Positions 1 to 6,057 of a stretch of 8,639 nucleotides of DNA are shown here, piece after piece. The notes under the pieces were generated by a model. It made no database searches, was not told the DNA's origin, and was given only the letters and a program-made list of their open reading frames with translations. Both the position numbers and the translations under genes were made by a program. Positions within the stretch are counted from its first letter, which is position 1. Every line of letters begins with the position of its first letter. This stretch comes from an uncultured Bdellovibrio sp. Lineage in GTDB: Bacteria; Bdellovibrionota; Bdellovibrionia; Bdellovibrionales; Bdellovibrionaceae. Location of the stretch: contig CAMLRE010000065.1 of NCBI GenBank assembly GCA_946482355.1, forward strand, positions 1 to 8,639, given 5' to 3'.

Positions 1-1
1 G

Positions 2-1528
2 AAAATGTATTCTTATCTTTATAAAGATTTGTTTTCACAGTTTGAAATTGCGATTACGCCGCTGAATTTATTTTTATCAAAAACTTCTGAAGAAAATTTT
101 AAAAACTTTTTTAAAGCTGAAAAAATCAAAGACTATGCTTTTCATTTTTCTAGATTACGTCTTAAAAAAGACAATCTCTTAACAGAAAAAGAAGAAGCCA
201 TTATGTCGACGCTAAATAAAGATGGCCACACATCATGGGGTAATCTTTATTCTTCGATTTCAAGCTCTGCCCGAGTTAAAATCAACCACCCGTCAACACC
301 AGAGCCCACAAGTATTGCGGTAGCCTTCGGCAACACACAAGGCAGCGACGAACCACTTCGTAAAGCCAGCTGGGAAGGTATTCAAAACACTTGGCGCGAA
401 CACCAACAATCAGCGGCAGCCATCTTAAATGCGCTAGCCGGCTGGAGACACGACGTTAACAAACTTCGTTCAAACGATAAGAAAAAACTAGATTACCTAG
501 ATGAACCTCTTCAAGCTAACCGTATTAAAGCTGAAACTTTACAAGCGATGATTGATGCCGTTGCTGATTACCGCCCGATCGTGCAAAAGACAGCAAAGTC
601 GATGGCTAAACACTACGGTAAAAAGCAATTAGACCCGTGGGATTTAGTCGCTCCAGCACCGATCAAATCAGAAACCGGCTTAACTTTTAAAGAATCGTTT
701 CGCCAAGTTAAAGAGGCGTTTACACATATGGACCCAGTCATGGGTGAATTTGCGCAAACGATGTTAGATAAAAACTGGATCGATGCGAGTGTGCGCCCGA
801 ACAAACGCAATGGCGCGTACTGCGGTGGCTTTACAAAAAGCCGTTCTCCGCGTGTGTTTTTAACATTTGCTGGTTCTTCGCAAAATACATCTACACTCGC
901 GCATGAACTTGGCCACGCTTATCACAACTGGGTGATGCGTGATATGCCAAAGATTGCCACGATGTACACAATGTCGTTGGCCGAAACAGCCAGTATTTTT
1001 GCTGAACAGACTTTATTTGATTACCAAATCGCTACAGCCAAAACTAAAGACGATCTATTAGATGTTTATTGGTCAATCGCTGAAGGTGCTGTCAGTTTAT
1101 TATTAAATATTCCGACACGTTTTGAATTCGAAAAGAATTTTTACGACAAACGTAAAAACGGTTTTGTAACACCAGATGAATTAACTCAGTTAATGTCAGA
1201 TGCTTACAAAAACTGGTACGGCGATAGTCTATCACAACCAGATCCGATGTTCTGGGCATCGAAATTACATTTCTCGATTGCGAATATGAGTTTTTATAAC
1301 TTTCCGTACACGTTTGGTTATTTATTCTCATTAAGCCTTTATGCTCGCAAAGATGAATGGGGCAAGGATTTTAGTGCAAAGTACACAGCGATCTTACGTG
1401 ATACAGGCTTAATGACTGCCGAAGACTTAATCCAGAAACATTTAGGTGAAGATATCACTGATAAAAAATTCTGGATTAAAGCCCTCGACACTGTGGCCGG
1501 TAAACTCGAAGAGTTTAGTAAGCTCTAA
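2..1528 (+). CDS. pepF: M3-family oligoendopeptidase (PepF type), 5' end cut by window edge
   Basis: Zinc metallopeptidase that cleaves short peptides, expected in the cytoplasm. From the first ATG at base 5 the visible protein has 507 residues. The zinc motif HELGH is at residues 300-304 (His300, Glu301, His304) within TLAHELGHAYHNW. The third ligand is Glu327 in SLAETAS, matching the AEVAS-type Glu of M3 peptidases. Other family marks are NGAYCGG before the active site and NFPYTFGYLF (432-441) near the substrate site. Family members usually have about 590-600 residues, the frame is still open at the edge, and no ribosome site can be seen, so roughly 90 N-terminal residues probably lie outside the window and ATG 5 is likely internal. 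The first 200 bases are much more AT-rich than the rest. The 3' end overlaps the convergent M24 peptidase gene by 14 bp. Family is certain; peptide specificity is not. Confidence 0.93.
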   Translation, partial: KMYSYLYKDLFSQFEIAITPLNLFLSKTSEENFKNFFKAEKIKDYAFHFSRLRLKKDNLLTEKEEAIMSTLNKDGHTSWGNLYSSISSSARVKINHPSTPEPTSIAVAFGNTQGSDEPLRKASWEGIQNTWREHQQSAAAILNALAGWRHDVNKLRSNDKKKLDYLDEPLQANRIKAETLQAMIDAVADYRPIVQKTAKSMAKHYGKKQLDPWDLVAPAPIKSETGLTFKESFRQVKEAFTHMDPVMGEFAQTMLDKNWIDASVRPNKRNGAYCGGFTKSRSPRVFLTFAGSSQNTSTLAHELGHAYHNWVMRDMPKIATMYTMSLAETASIFAEQTLFDYQIATAKTKDDLLDVYWSIAEGAVSLLLNIPTRFEFEKNFYDKRKNGFVTPDELTQLMSDAYKNWYGDSLSQPDPMFWASKLHFSIANMSFYNFPYTFGYLFSLSLYARKDEWGKDFSAKYTAILRDTGLMTAEDLIQKHLGEDITDKKFWIKALDTVAGKLEEFSKL

Positions 1529-1537
1529 GCTCTTCGA
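1506..1537. terminator. 13-bp inverted repeat over the two convergent stop codons
   Basis: The arms are TCGAAGAGTTTAG (1506-1518) and CTAAGCTCTTCGA (1525-1537), with a 6-base loop. Twelve of 13 pairs are Watson-Crick. The remaining one is U-G in plus-strand RNA and a C-A mismatch in minus-strand RNA, so the plus transcript folds better. The repeat contains both stop codons: TAA at 1526-1528 for the oligoendopeptidase and the complement of TAA at 1515-1517 for the M24 peptidase. No U-tract follows on either side, so it is not a textbook intrinsic terminator. It may block transcription read-through or protect 3' ends. The structure is seen directly; the function is inferred. Confidence 0.5.
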
Positions 1538-2294
1538 TCTCGCCGACTTCTTTTGCTACACTGGAGATGACTTCACAACCATCTTCAGTGACTAGCACCA
1601 CATCTTCGATTCTGATTCCAATATTGTTATATTTATCTTTACGATTTTTTAAATAAAGCCCAGGCTCTACTGTAAATAACATTCCCGCTTCTAGCTTTAC
1701 GGCTGTTTCATCTTCATTAAAGTACGGGCAAGCATCATGCACTAAACGCCCAATCCAGTGCGATGTCTTATGCGGAAACACTTCATTTAACTGATCTTTT
1801 GCGATCACTTTATGACGAAGTAATCCTTCTAATAGAATTTCTTTTGATAGTGCGTGCAGCCCTGTGAGTGTTTCACCTGGTTTTGTGGCTTTAATCACTT
1901 CTTTCTGCGCTTTTAAAACAATGTCGTAAATTGTTTTTTGCTCTTTGGTAAATCTTTGCCCTGCTGGCCAAGTGCGGGTGATATCCGAAGCAAAGCCTTT
2001 GTATTTTACGCCCATATCTATAAGTACTAATTCACCGTCTTTAATTTTTTTCTGCGTCGGAGCCGCATGAATAATTGTGGTGCGAGAACCAGCGCCAACT
2101 AACATCGGATACGCCCAACTTCCCGCTTCAGTTGTTTCATACACGCGTGAAATTTTTTGCGCGAGTTCTTTTTCTGTCAGCCCCACAACCGCTCCAGTCA
2201 TGGATAACGTGTGAAGCTGTGATGAGATGCCGCACGCTGTGCGCATCGCTTTTACCGCTTCTTTATTTTTGATCAAACTAGACTTTTGCCGCAT
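1515..2294 (-). CDS. Single-domain M24 metallopeptidase, Xaa-Pro aminopeptidase-like
   Basis: Probable dinuclear-metal aminopeptidase with the pita-bread fold, 259 residues, cytoplasmic (no signal peptide seen). All five metal ligands of the M24 family are present: Asp93 and Asp104 in LVLIDMG...FASDITRTWP, His179 in HKTSHWIG, Glu210 in FTVEPGLYL and Glu230 in GIRIEDVVLVT. Further active-site histidines of the Xaa-Pro type are His76 (IIHAAP) and His186 (VHD). SDITRTWP and SHWIG...VHD favour Xaa-Pro aminopeptidase over methionine aminopeptidase. Typical PepP proteins have about 430-440 residues with an N-terminal creatinase-like domain; this one starts directly at the catalytic domain, and only 130 bp separate it from the divergent regulator gene. 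ATG 2294 is supported by GGAGG (2300-2304), 5 nt upstream. It could equally be called a PepQ/PepP-like M24 protein; the exact substrate is unknown. Confidence 0.88.
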   Translation of the reverse strand: MRQKSSLIKNKEAVKAMRTACGISSQLHTLSMTGAVVGLTEKELAQKISRVYETTEAGSWAYPMLVGAGSRTTIIHAAPTQKKIKDGELVLIDMGVKYKGFASDITRTWPAGQRFTKEQKTIYDIVLKAQKEVIKATKPGETLTGLHALSKEILLEGLLRHKVIAKDQLNEVFPHKTSHWIGRLVHDACPYFNEDETAVKLEAGMLFTVEPGLYLKNRKDKYNNIGIRIEDVVLVTEDGCEVISSVAKEVGEIEELRAY

Positions 2295-2351
2295 TTTTTC
2301 CTCCGACCTATACTTTTATCTTAACAAGACTGAACTTTTTTCTATATATTT

Positions 2352-2415
2352 GAATAAAAGGTACCTAATTACGGTACTTTTAGCCTGAAAAAGGCCAGGA
2401 TAAAGGAATAAAAGG
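2352..2415 (+). repeat. 10-bp direct repeat GAATAAAAGG (two copies)
   Basis: GAATAAAAGG occurs at 2352-2361 and again at 2406-2415, a 54-bp start-to-start distance. The first copy overlaps the left arm of the inverted repeat and the second contains the ribosome site of the regulator gene. In AT-rich DNA this could be chance. Confidence 0.3.
2357..2381. repeat. Inverted repeat, candidate operator for the adjacent HTH regulator
   Basis: The arms are AAAGGTACC (2357-2365) and GGTACTTTT (2373-2381), separated by TAATTAC. Eight of nine positions pair as Watson-Crick and one as G-T. The core GTACC/GGTAC is perfect. It lies 44 bp before the regulator start and just after a possible -35 hexamer, a place where a repressor could block transcription. 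XRE-family regulators commonly bind such dyads as dimers and often control their own gene. The dyad is visible; binding is inferred. Confidence 0.4.
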
Positions 2416-2424
2416 AAACAACAG

Positions 2425-3147
2425 ATGACGAATCACAATGTGGTCGAAACGTTGAAAAAAGTGTTGAAGGTGAAAAAAATCACCTACAAAACACTTGCGG
2501 ACGAGCTCGCAATGAGTGAATCCGGAGTCAAAAAACTTTTAACCGGTAAAGATATTTCGTTAACCCGCGTGGAACAAATCGCAAGATTATTAGGCCTCTC
2601 CCTGGCTGATTTGTTTCAACTGGCTGACGAAGCTGAAGTTAAAAATGTGCGTCTAAGCCCGAAGCAAGAAAACGCGCTTTTTGAAAACAACCTGCTCTTT
2701 CGTATTTACTGGTTCTTAGCGGTTGAAGAAAAGCCATTAGACGCTATTAAAAAATCAGAAAAGATTTCGACTGATCAATTGCAAAAAAATCTTTTAAAGT
2801 TAGAAAATTTAGATCTGATTAAAATTGGAAAAAACCAAAGAATCGTATCTGTTCACAAAGGTTTATTTCGTTGGGCCAGCGATGGGCCATTGGTTAAAAA
2901 GCTAAATCATGAGTGGTCAGAAAATACTTTAAAGAAAGTCTTAAACCAAAAAAACAGTAACGACACGCTTCACCGTCTGTCGTATTTACGCTTAAGTGAA
3001 AAATCAAAGAATCAGTTCTATGACCGCTTAAATGAACTGGTGAACGAGTTTGCTCGCCTCTCCCAACGAGAAAAAAACCGCTTTGCTGACCGTGATTTAA
3101 CCCCGATCAGTTCGCTGATCGCAGTAGCGAATTCGGGATTTATCTAG
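2425..3147 (+). CDS. XRE-type helix-turn-helix transcriptional regulator with C-terminal winged-helix-like region
   Basis: Probable DNA-binding regulator of 240 residues. Residues 7-65 form a Cro/C1-type helix-turn-helix: YKTLADELAMSESGVKKLLTG (21-41) gives the two core helices and SLTRVEQIARLLGLSLADLF (45-64) the following ones. Residues about 88-145 (LLFRIYWFLA...ISTDQLQKNLLKLENLDLIKIG) look like a winged-helix domain. The remainder, ending in a helical, charged segment (about 190-225), recalls the TIGR02147/DUF4423-type regulators common in Bdellovibrio and Fibrobacter; that is an impression only. No transmembrane segment or ligand-binding domain is recognised. ATG 2425 follows AAAGGA by 8 nt. 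The gene is monocistronic: the peptidase gene diverges upstream, and folC converges with an 8-bp overlap. Targets are unknown; self-regulation through the upstream dyad is plausible. Confidence 0.8.
   Translation: MTNHNVVETLKKVLKVKKITYKTLADELAMSESGVKKLLTGKDISLTRVEQIARLLGLSLADLFQLADEAEVKNVRLSPKQENALFENNLLFRIYWFLAVEEKPLDAIKKSEKISTDQLQKNLLKLENLDLIKIGKNQRIVSVHKGLFRWASDGPLVKKLNHEWSENTLKKVLNQKNSNDTLHRLSYLRLSEKSKNQFYDRLNELVNEFARLSQREKNRFADRDLTPISSLIAVANSGFI
3104..3121. terminator. 7-bp perfect hairpin near the regulator/folC convergent junction
   Basis: CGATCAG (3104-3110), loop TTCG, CTGATCG (3115-3121) is a perfect stem-loop inside the last 15 codons of the regulator gene and 18 nt past the folC stop. 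No U-tract is adjacent on either strand. In the minus direction an overlapping alternative (CTGATCG pairing with CGGTCAG, down to 3086) is followed 8 nt later by seven T (3077-3071), which is too far for a normal intrinsic terminator. It is a candidate 3' end for the folate operon, weakly supported. Confidence 0.3.
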
Positions 3148-4396
3148 CGTTAAGCTCGGATAAAATCTGGCCCACAAGATAAAGTGAACCGGTAACAAGA
3201 ACCATATCGTTTTTCTTTACCGTGATTGAATTTAATAACTCAATGACGTTATCATTTTCACTTTTAGCTTTTGTGCGGTATTCGTCTGGATAATCCATAA
3301 GCCCGCGGCCTTTAAACGGCGTCATCGTTAAATAGACTTTAGCTCGCGGAAGTGCAAACAACATACGAAGCATTTCATCAGCCGCTTTATCCTGGCCAAT
3401 ACCCACAATTAAATGCAACTCATTCCAATCGTAAGATTGCAGCAACTGAACCAAACTTTGCACACCCTGAATATTATGATCGCCCGATAAATAAACCGGA
3501 GCTTCCATATGCGGCCATTTGATCTTTTGCATGCGCCCAGCCCACGGAATTTTTTCTAAACTATGTAGATGATCTTGCGGTTCATAACCTAGTTCTTCAA
3601 ACATAGTTAATGCTGTCATGATATTTTCGCAGGCTCTCTGCCCCGGAATATTCACCATAGTTTTTCCCCATGGCGTTTGTAAAAACCAATGCGGTTCAAA
3701 ATCTTTTTCAGCGTGAATTGTTCCGGGCACGGCCGCAATCGCTTGCGAGTTTGTAGCACTTAACACTTCAGAAAATAAAGCAAACACTTCCGGAGGTAAT
3801 GGATGATGTACTACTTTAGAGCCGTGTTTAATAATGCCAAATTTATTTTTAGCGATTTCTAAAACAGTGTTACCTAGAATATTTTGATGATCCATCGCAA
3901 GGGCTGTAATAATCGAATAACGGTTCGGAAAAACGTTAGTGGCATCGTACGTTCCACCTAAACCCACTTCAAAAATCACATGATCTAAATCATTCTTTGC
4001 AAAGAAATATTCAGCGGCCATTAACGTTAAACTTTCAAAATGCGTCAGCTCGTATTGCTCAATCACATTACGGTTATCTAAATAAAGCTGTACAAAATCT
4101 TTTTCAGAAATCGGCTCGCCGTTTACACGAATACGCTCGGTCGTTGAGATCAAATGCGGAGATGTATATAGCCCGACCTTTTTTCCAGCTGATAATAATA
4201 AAGTCTGTAAGGCAGCGCAGGTCGTGCCCTTACCGTTTGTTCCCGCTACCGTAATAATTTTTTCAGGAGATAAATTTAAAAACCAAGCCTTATGTTGCAA
4301 AGCCTGCTTTAGTTTTTCCAAACCGGGCATAGTCTTTGGCATAATGTTTAATGCCTCTAAAGCTGAAACAACGTTTTGATAAGTTAATTCACTCAT
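3140..4396 (-). CDS. folC: Bifunctional dihydrofolate synthase / folylpolyglutamate synthase
   Basis: ATP-dependent cytoplasmic Mur-ligase-family enzyme that joins glutamate to dihydropteroate and then lengthens the glutamate tail of folates. The 418 residues match the family length. Motifs in order: P-loop GTNGKGT (52-58), SPHL (79-82), ERIRVNGEPIS (88-97), FESLTLMAAEYF (120-131), EVGLGGTYDATNV (143-155), MDHQNILGNTVLEIAKNKFGIIK (168-190, with Lys185 at the place of the carbamylated lysine of the family), and AGRMQ (286-290). The usual DxAHNP/DGAHNP motif is here SGDHNI (304-309): His and Asn are kept but the Asp and Pro are changed. ATG 4396 overlaps the folKP stop by 4 bp (ATGA), so translation is probably coupled. 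It is the last gene of the cluster and its end overlaps the convergent regulator gene by 8 bp. Confidence 0.94.
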   Translation of the reverse strand: MSELTYQNVVSALEALNIMPKTMPGLEKLKQALQHKAWFLNLSPEKIITVAGTNGKGTTCAALQTLLLSAGKKVGLYTSPHLISTTERIRVNGEPISEKDFVQLYLDNRNVIEQYELTHFESLTLMAAEYFFAKNDLDHVIFEVGLGGTYDATNVFPNRYSIITALAMDHQNILGNTVLEIAKNKFGIIKHGSKVVHHPLPPEVFALFSEVLSATNSQAIAAVPGTIHAEKDFEPHWFLQTPWGKTMVNIPGQRACENIMTALTMFEELGYEPQDHLHSLEKIPWAGRMQKIKWPHMEAPVYLSGDHNIQGVQSLVQLLQSYDWNELHLIVGIGQDKAADEMLRMLFALPRAKVYLTMTPFKGRGLMDYPDEYRTKAKSENDNVIELLNSITVKKNDMVLVTGSLYLVGQILSELNAR

Positions 4397-5682
4397 ATTA
4401 AAGTCCGCTCTGTTAAAGCCTGCTTATTCTGTGCCACGTTGTGCACACGTAAATACTGCGCATAGGCTTGATTGATGGCTTCGGTCACTAAGGCTGTTTC
4501 TGGATCACGTTCTGCGGCTGGTTTATCGGTTAATAGACTTAAAAACGATTTACGTGAATAACCTAAGTAAATTTCTTCGCGAATACCGCAAAAACCTTCT
4601 AAGTAATTTAATAGATCTACGCTTTGCTGGGGCGTTTTGCCAAAGCCAATACCTGGATCAAAGATCATTCGATCAGATGAGATATTCTCTTGCGCAAAAA
4701 TTTCTTTTTGTTTTTCCCACCAGTTCGTTAAGTAATTCCACAGATCTTCACCTTCGGGAATCGTTTCTGTTTTTACCGGAGGTACAGAAAATGAATGCAT
4801 GCAAATCGCTTTAGCGTCGGTGAGCTTTAAAAGCTCACGCATCTTAGGCTGACGAAAGCCTTCAACATCATTTAAATAATCTACGCGGTAATTATTTAAA
4901 ACACGCGCCATCACTTCAGGTTTGCGTGAATCAATCGAGATTTCAAAATCCCGGGCATAGTCTTTTTTATACTTATTAACTGCTTCTAACGTTGAAGCTA
5001 AACGCTGATATTCAATTTCTGGATCAACGATCAAAGCTCCGGGGCGCGTTGATTCTGCACCGATATCAATGATATCAGCCCCATCATCTAAGAGCTGACC
5101 AAGCTGTTTTAAAGGCGATAACAACACCCCATCACCGGAAAAAGAATCTTCGGTGATATTTAAAATCCCCGCCATCTTAGGCCACACATAAGTTTTAGAA
5201 ATTTCAGTATGAAATGGATGTGGTTTTCTATGCATCCACTGTGGCACATTAAACGGAAAATCCGGGCGCAGTTCAAGTAAAGGCAATAAAGCAAACGGAC
5301 GGTTTAAAATCTGGGCGTGCGGAATATTTAACGATTCACTTTGAAAAGTAAAATCCTGCACCCATAAAATATCGATATCAATTTTTCTTGGTGCCCAACG
5401 ATCACTGCCCGCTCTACCGAGTTTATGTTCGATCGCTTTAATATCTTGTAACAACTTAAAAGGTTCAAAATTTGAAACTTCTAATTCAACCGCTGAATTT
5501 AAGTATTTTTTATTCCAGGTAGAAGGTGCATTTTCAGGTAATAAAGCATCTGATTCATAGATGCTGGCCACGTTAATAACAGTGACCTGCGAGATTTTTT
5601 TAATTTCACTTAAAGCTAAACGAAGATGTTTAACAGGCTCAATGTTTGATCCAAGACCTAGAACTACACTACACTTTGACAT
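4393..5682 (-). CDS. folKP: Fused HPPK (FolK) and dihydropteroate synthase (FolP)
   Basis: A 429-residue two-domain folate enzyme. Residues 4-150 are HPPK, which transfers pyrophosphate from ATP to 6-hydroxymethyl-dihydropterin: GLGSN (9-13), RWAPRKIDIDIL (95-106) with Trp96, Arg99 and the metal-binding Asp102 and Asp104, and IPHAQILNRPFALLPLLEL (120-138). Residues 165-425 are dihydropteroate synthase, which joins that product to p-aminobenzoate: AGILNITEDSFS (171-182), DIIDIGAESTRPGA (203-216), IDSRKPEVM (250-258), LNDVEG (270-275), FDPGIGFGKT (341-350), YLGYSRKSFL (372-381) and LRVHNV (411-416). Substrate-binding Asn175, Asp251, Asn271, Asp342, Lys378, Arg412 and His414 are kept. Deviations are SFSGDG instead of SFSDGG, and RVHN instead of the usual RVHD. 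ATG 5682 has AGGTGGAG about 10 nt upstream and overlaps the folB end by 19 bp. The fusion is a real single frame with no stop between halves. Confidence 0.95.
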   Translation of the reverse strand: MSKCSVVLGLGSNIEPVKHLRLALSEIKKISQVTVINVASIYESDALLPENAPSTWNKKYLNSAVELEVSNFEPFKLLQDIKAIEHKLGRAGSDRWAPRKIDIDILWVQDFTFQSESLNIPHAQILNRPFALLPLLELRPDFPFNVPQWMHRKPHPFHTEISKTYVWPKMAGILNITEDSFSGDGVLLSPLKQLGQLLDDGADIIDIGAESTRPGALIVDPEIEYQRLASTLEAVNKYKKDYARDFEISIDSRKPEVMARVLNNYRVDYLNDVEGFRQPKMRELLKLTDAKAICMHSFSVPPVKTETIPEGEDLWNYLTNWWEKQKEIFAQENISSDRMIFDPGIGFGKTPQQSVDLLNYLEGFCGIREEIYLGYSRKSFLSLLTDKPAAERDPETALVTEAINQAYAQYLRVHNVAQNKQALTERTLI

Positions 5683-6038
5683 GTGAATTTGACTCCACCT
5701 TGCAGTGATGGCACCGGAGGACGCATTTTTGTAGCCTCTGTGACAAGTTCACCGGTAAAGCCGTGTTTTCTTACCCAGTCAGTTAAATGCTGGTGAGTAA
5801 TAAAACAAAGATTCTCAATCAGGTTAAACGAACGGGCTGTCGCCACTTGTTTAATGTGACTGACAAGGGCTGCGTAATTAATCGCGTCGTCTAAGTGATC
5901 TGTTGCAGATCCTTTAACCGGTTTTTCAAAATGCAAAGTAATATCAAAGTGCACGGGCTGAAGTTGCGCTTGTTCTTCTTTAGTTACACCCAAGCTCATC
6001 CAAACTTCGTAAGAATTAATTTTTAAACTTTGTTTCAC
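5664..6038 (-). CDS. folB: Dihydroneopterin aldolase
   Basis: Cytoplasmic enzyme that cleaves 7,8-dihydroneopterin to 6-hydroxymethyl-dihydropterin and glycolaldehyde, the substrate-supplying step for the next protein, FolKP. With the GTG start at 6038 it has 124 residues, the usual size. Key residues line up with the E. coli enzyme: Glu22 (GVTKEEQ), Tyr55 (INYAALV) and Lys104 (ATKMRPPVP). The frame is open upstream to a TTG at 6074 (136 residues), but that start lies inside the methyltransferase gene. GTG 6038 has GGAG at 6045-6048, 6 nt upstream, and gives the family-like beginning MKQSLKINSYEVWMSLGV. The gene begins 19 nt after the methyltransferase stop and overlaps folKP by 19 bp. DHNA aldolase and epimerase activities cannot be told apart from sequence, but the neighbours fix the pathway. 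Confidence 0.9.
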   Translation of the reverse strand: MKQSLKINSYEVWMSLGVTKEEQAQLQPVHFDITLHFEKPVKGSATDHLDDAINYAALVSHIKQVATARSFNLIENLCFITHQHLTDWVRKHGFTGELVTEATKMRPPVPSLQGGVKFTCQSVV

Positions 6039-6044
6039 GTTTCG

Positions 6045-6048
6045 CTCC
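6045..6048 (-). promoter_or_regulatory. Ribosome binding site deciding the folB GTG start
   Basis: GGAG within GCGGAGCG, read on the minus strand, lies 6 nt before GTG 6038. It selects this codon over the upstream TTG at 6074, which lies inside the methyltransferase gene. Confidence 0.7.
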
Positions 6049-6057
6049 GCAAATAAA

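Larger units (their letters stand above)
2295..2424. promoter_or_regulatory. Divergent intergenic region with both upstream signals
   Basis: This 130-bp AT-rich gap must carry the promoters of the M24 peptidase (leftward) and the HTH regulator (rightward). It holds a strong GGAGG ribosome site for the peptidase (2300-2304) and an AAAGGA site for the regulator (2411-2416, 8 nt before ATG 2425). A possible -35 for the regulator is TTGAAT (2350-2355), but the matching -10 at 17-19 nt spacing is poor (GGTACT or TACTTT, three of six consensus bases each). No convincing leftward promoter hexamers were found. A small hairpin, GCCT-GAAAA-AGGC (2383-2395), would lie in the regulator's leader. Confidence 0.5.

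Noticed and set aside
613..810. 65-codon minus-strand open frame inside the oligoendopeptidase gene
   Set aside because: It is antisense to a strongly conserved coding region and has no family features or ribosome site of note.
1092..1331. 79-codon minus-strand open frame inside the oligoendopeptidase gene
   Set aside because: It is antisense to the conserved zinc-site and GYLF region, and its product shows no recognisable pattern.
2350..2378. Sigma-70 promoter TTGAAT plus GGTACT for the regulator
   Set aside because: The -10 matches only three of six consensus bases; kept as a remark, not as a promoter call.
3071..3110. Possible intrinsic terminator of the folate operon: T7 (3077-3071) after an imperfect stem on the minus strand
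   Set aside because: Eight bases separate the stem from the T-run and the loop is 11 nt with a wobble pair, so it does not meet the usual form.
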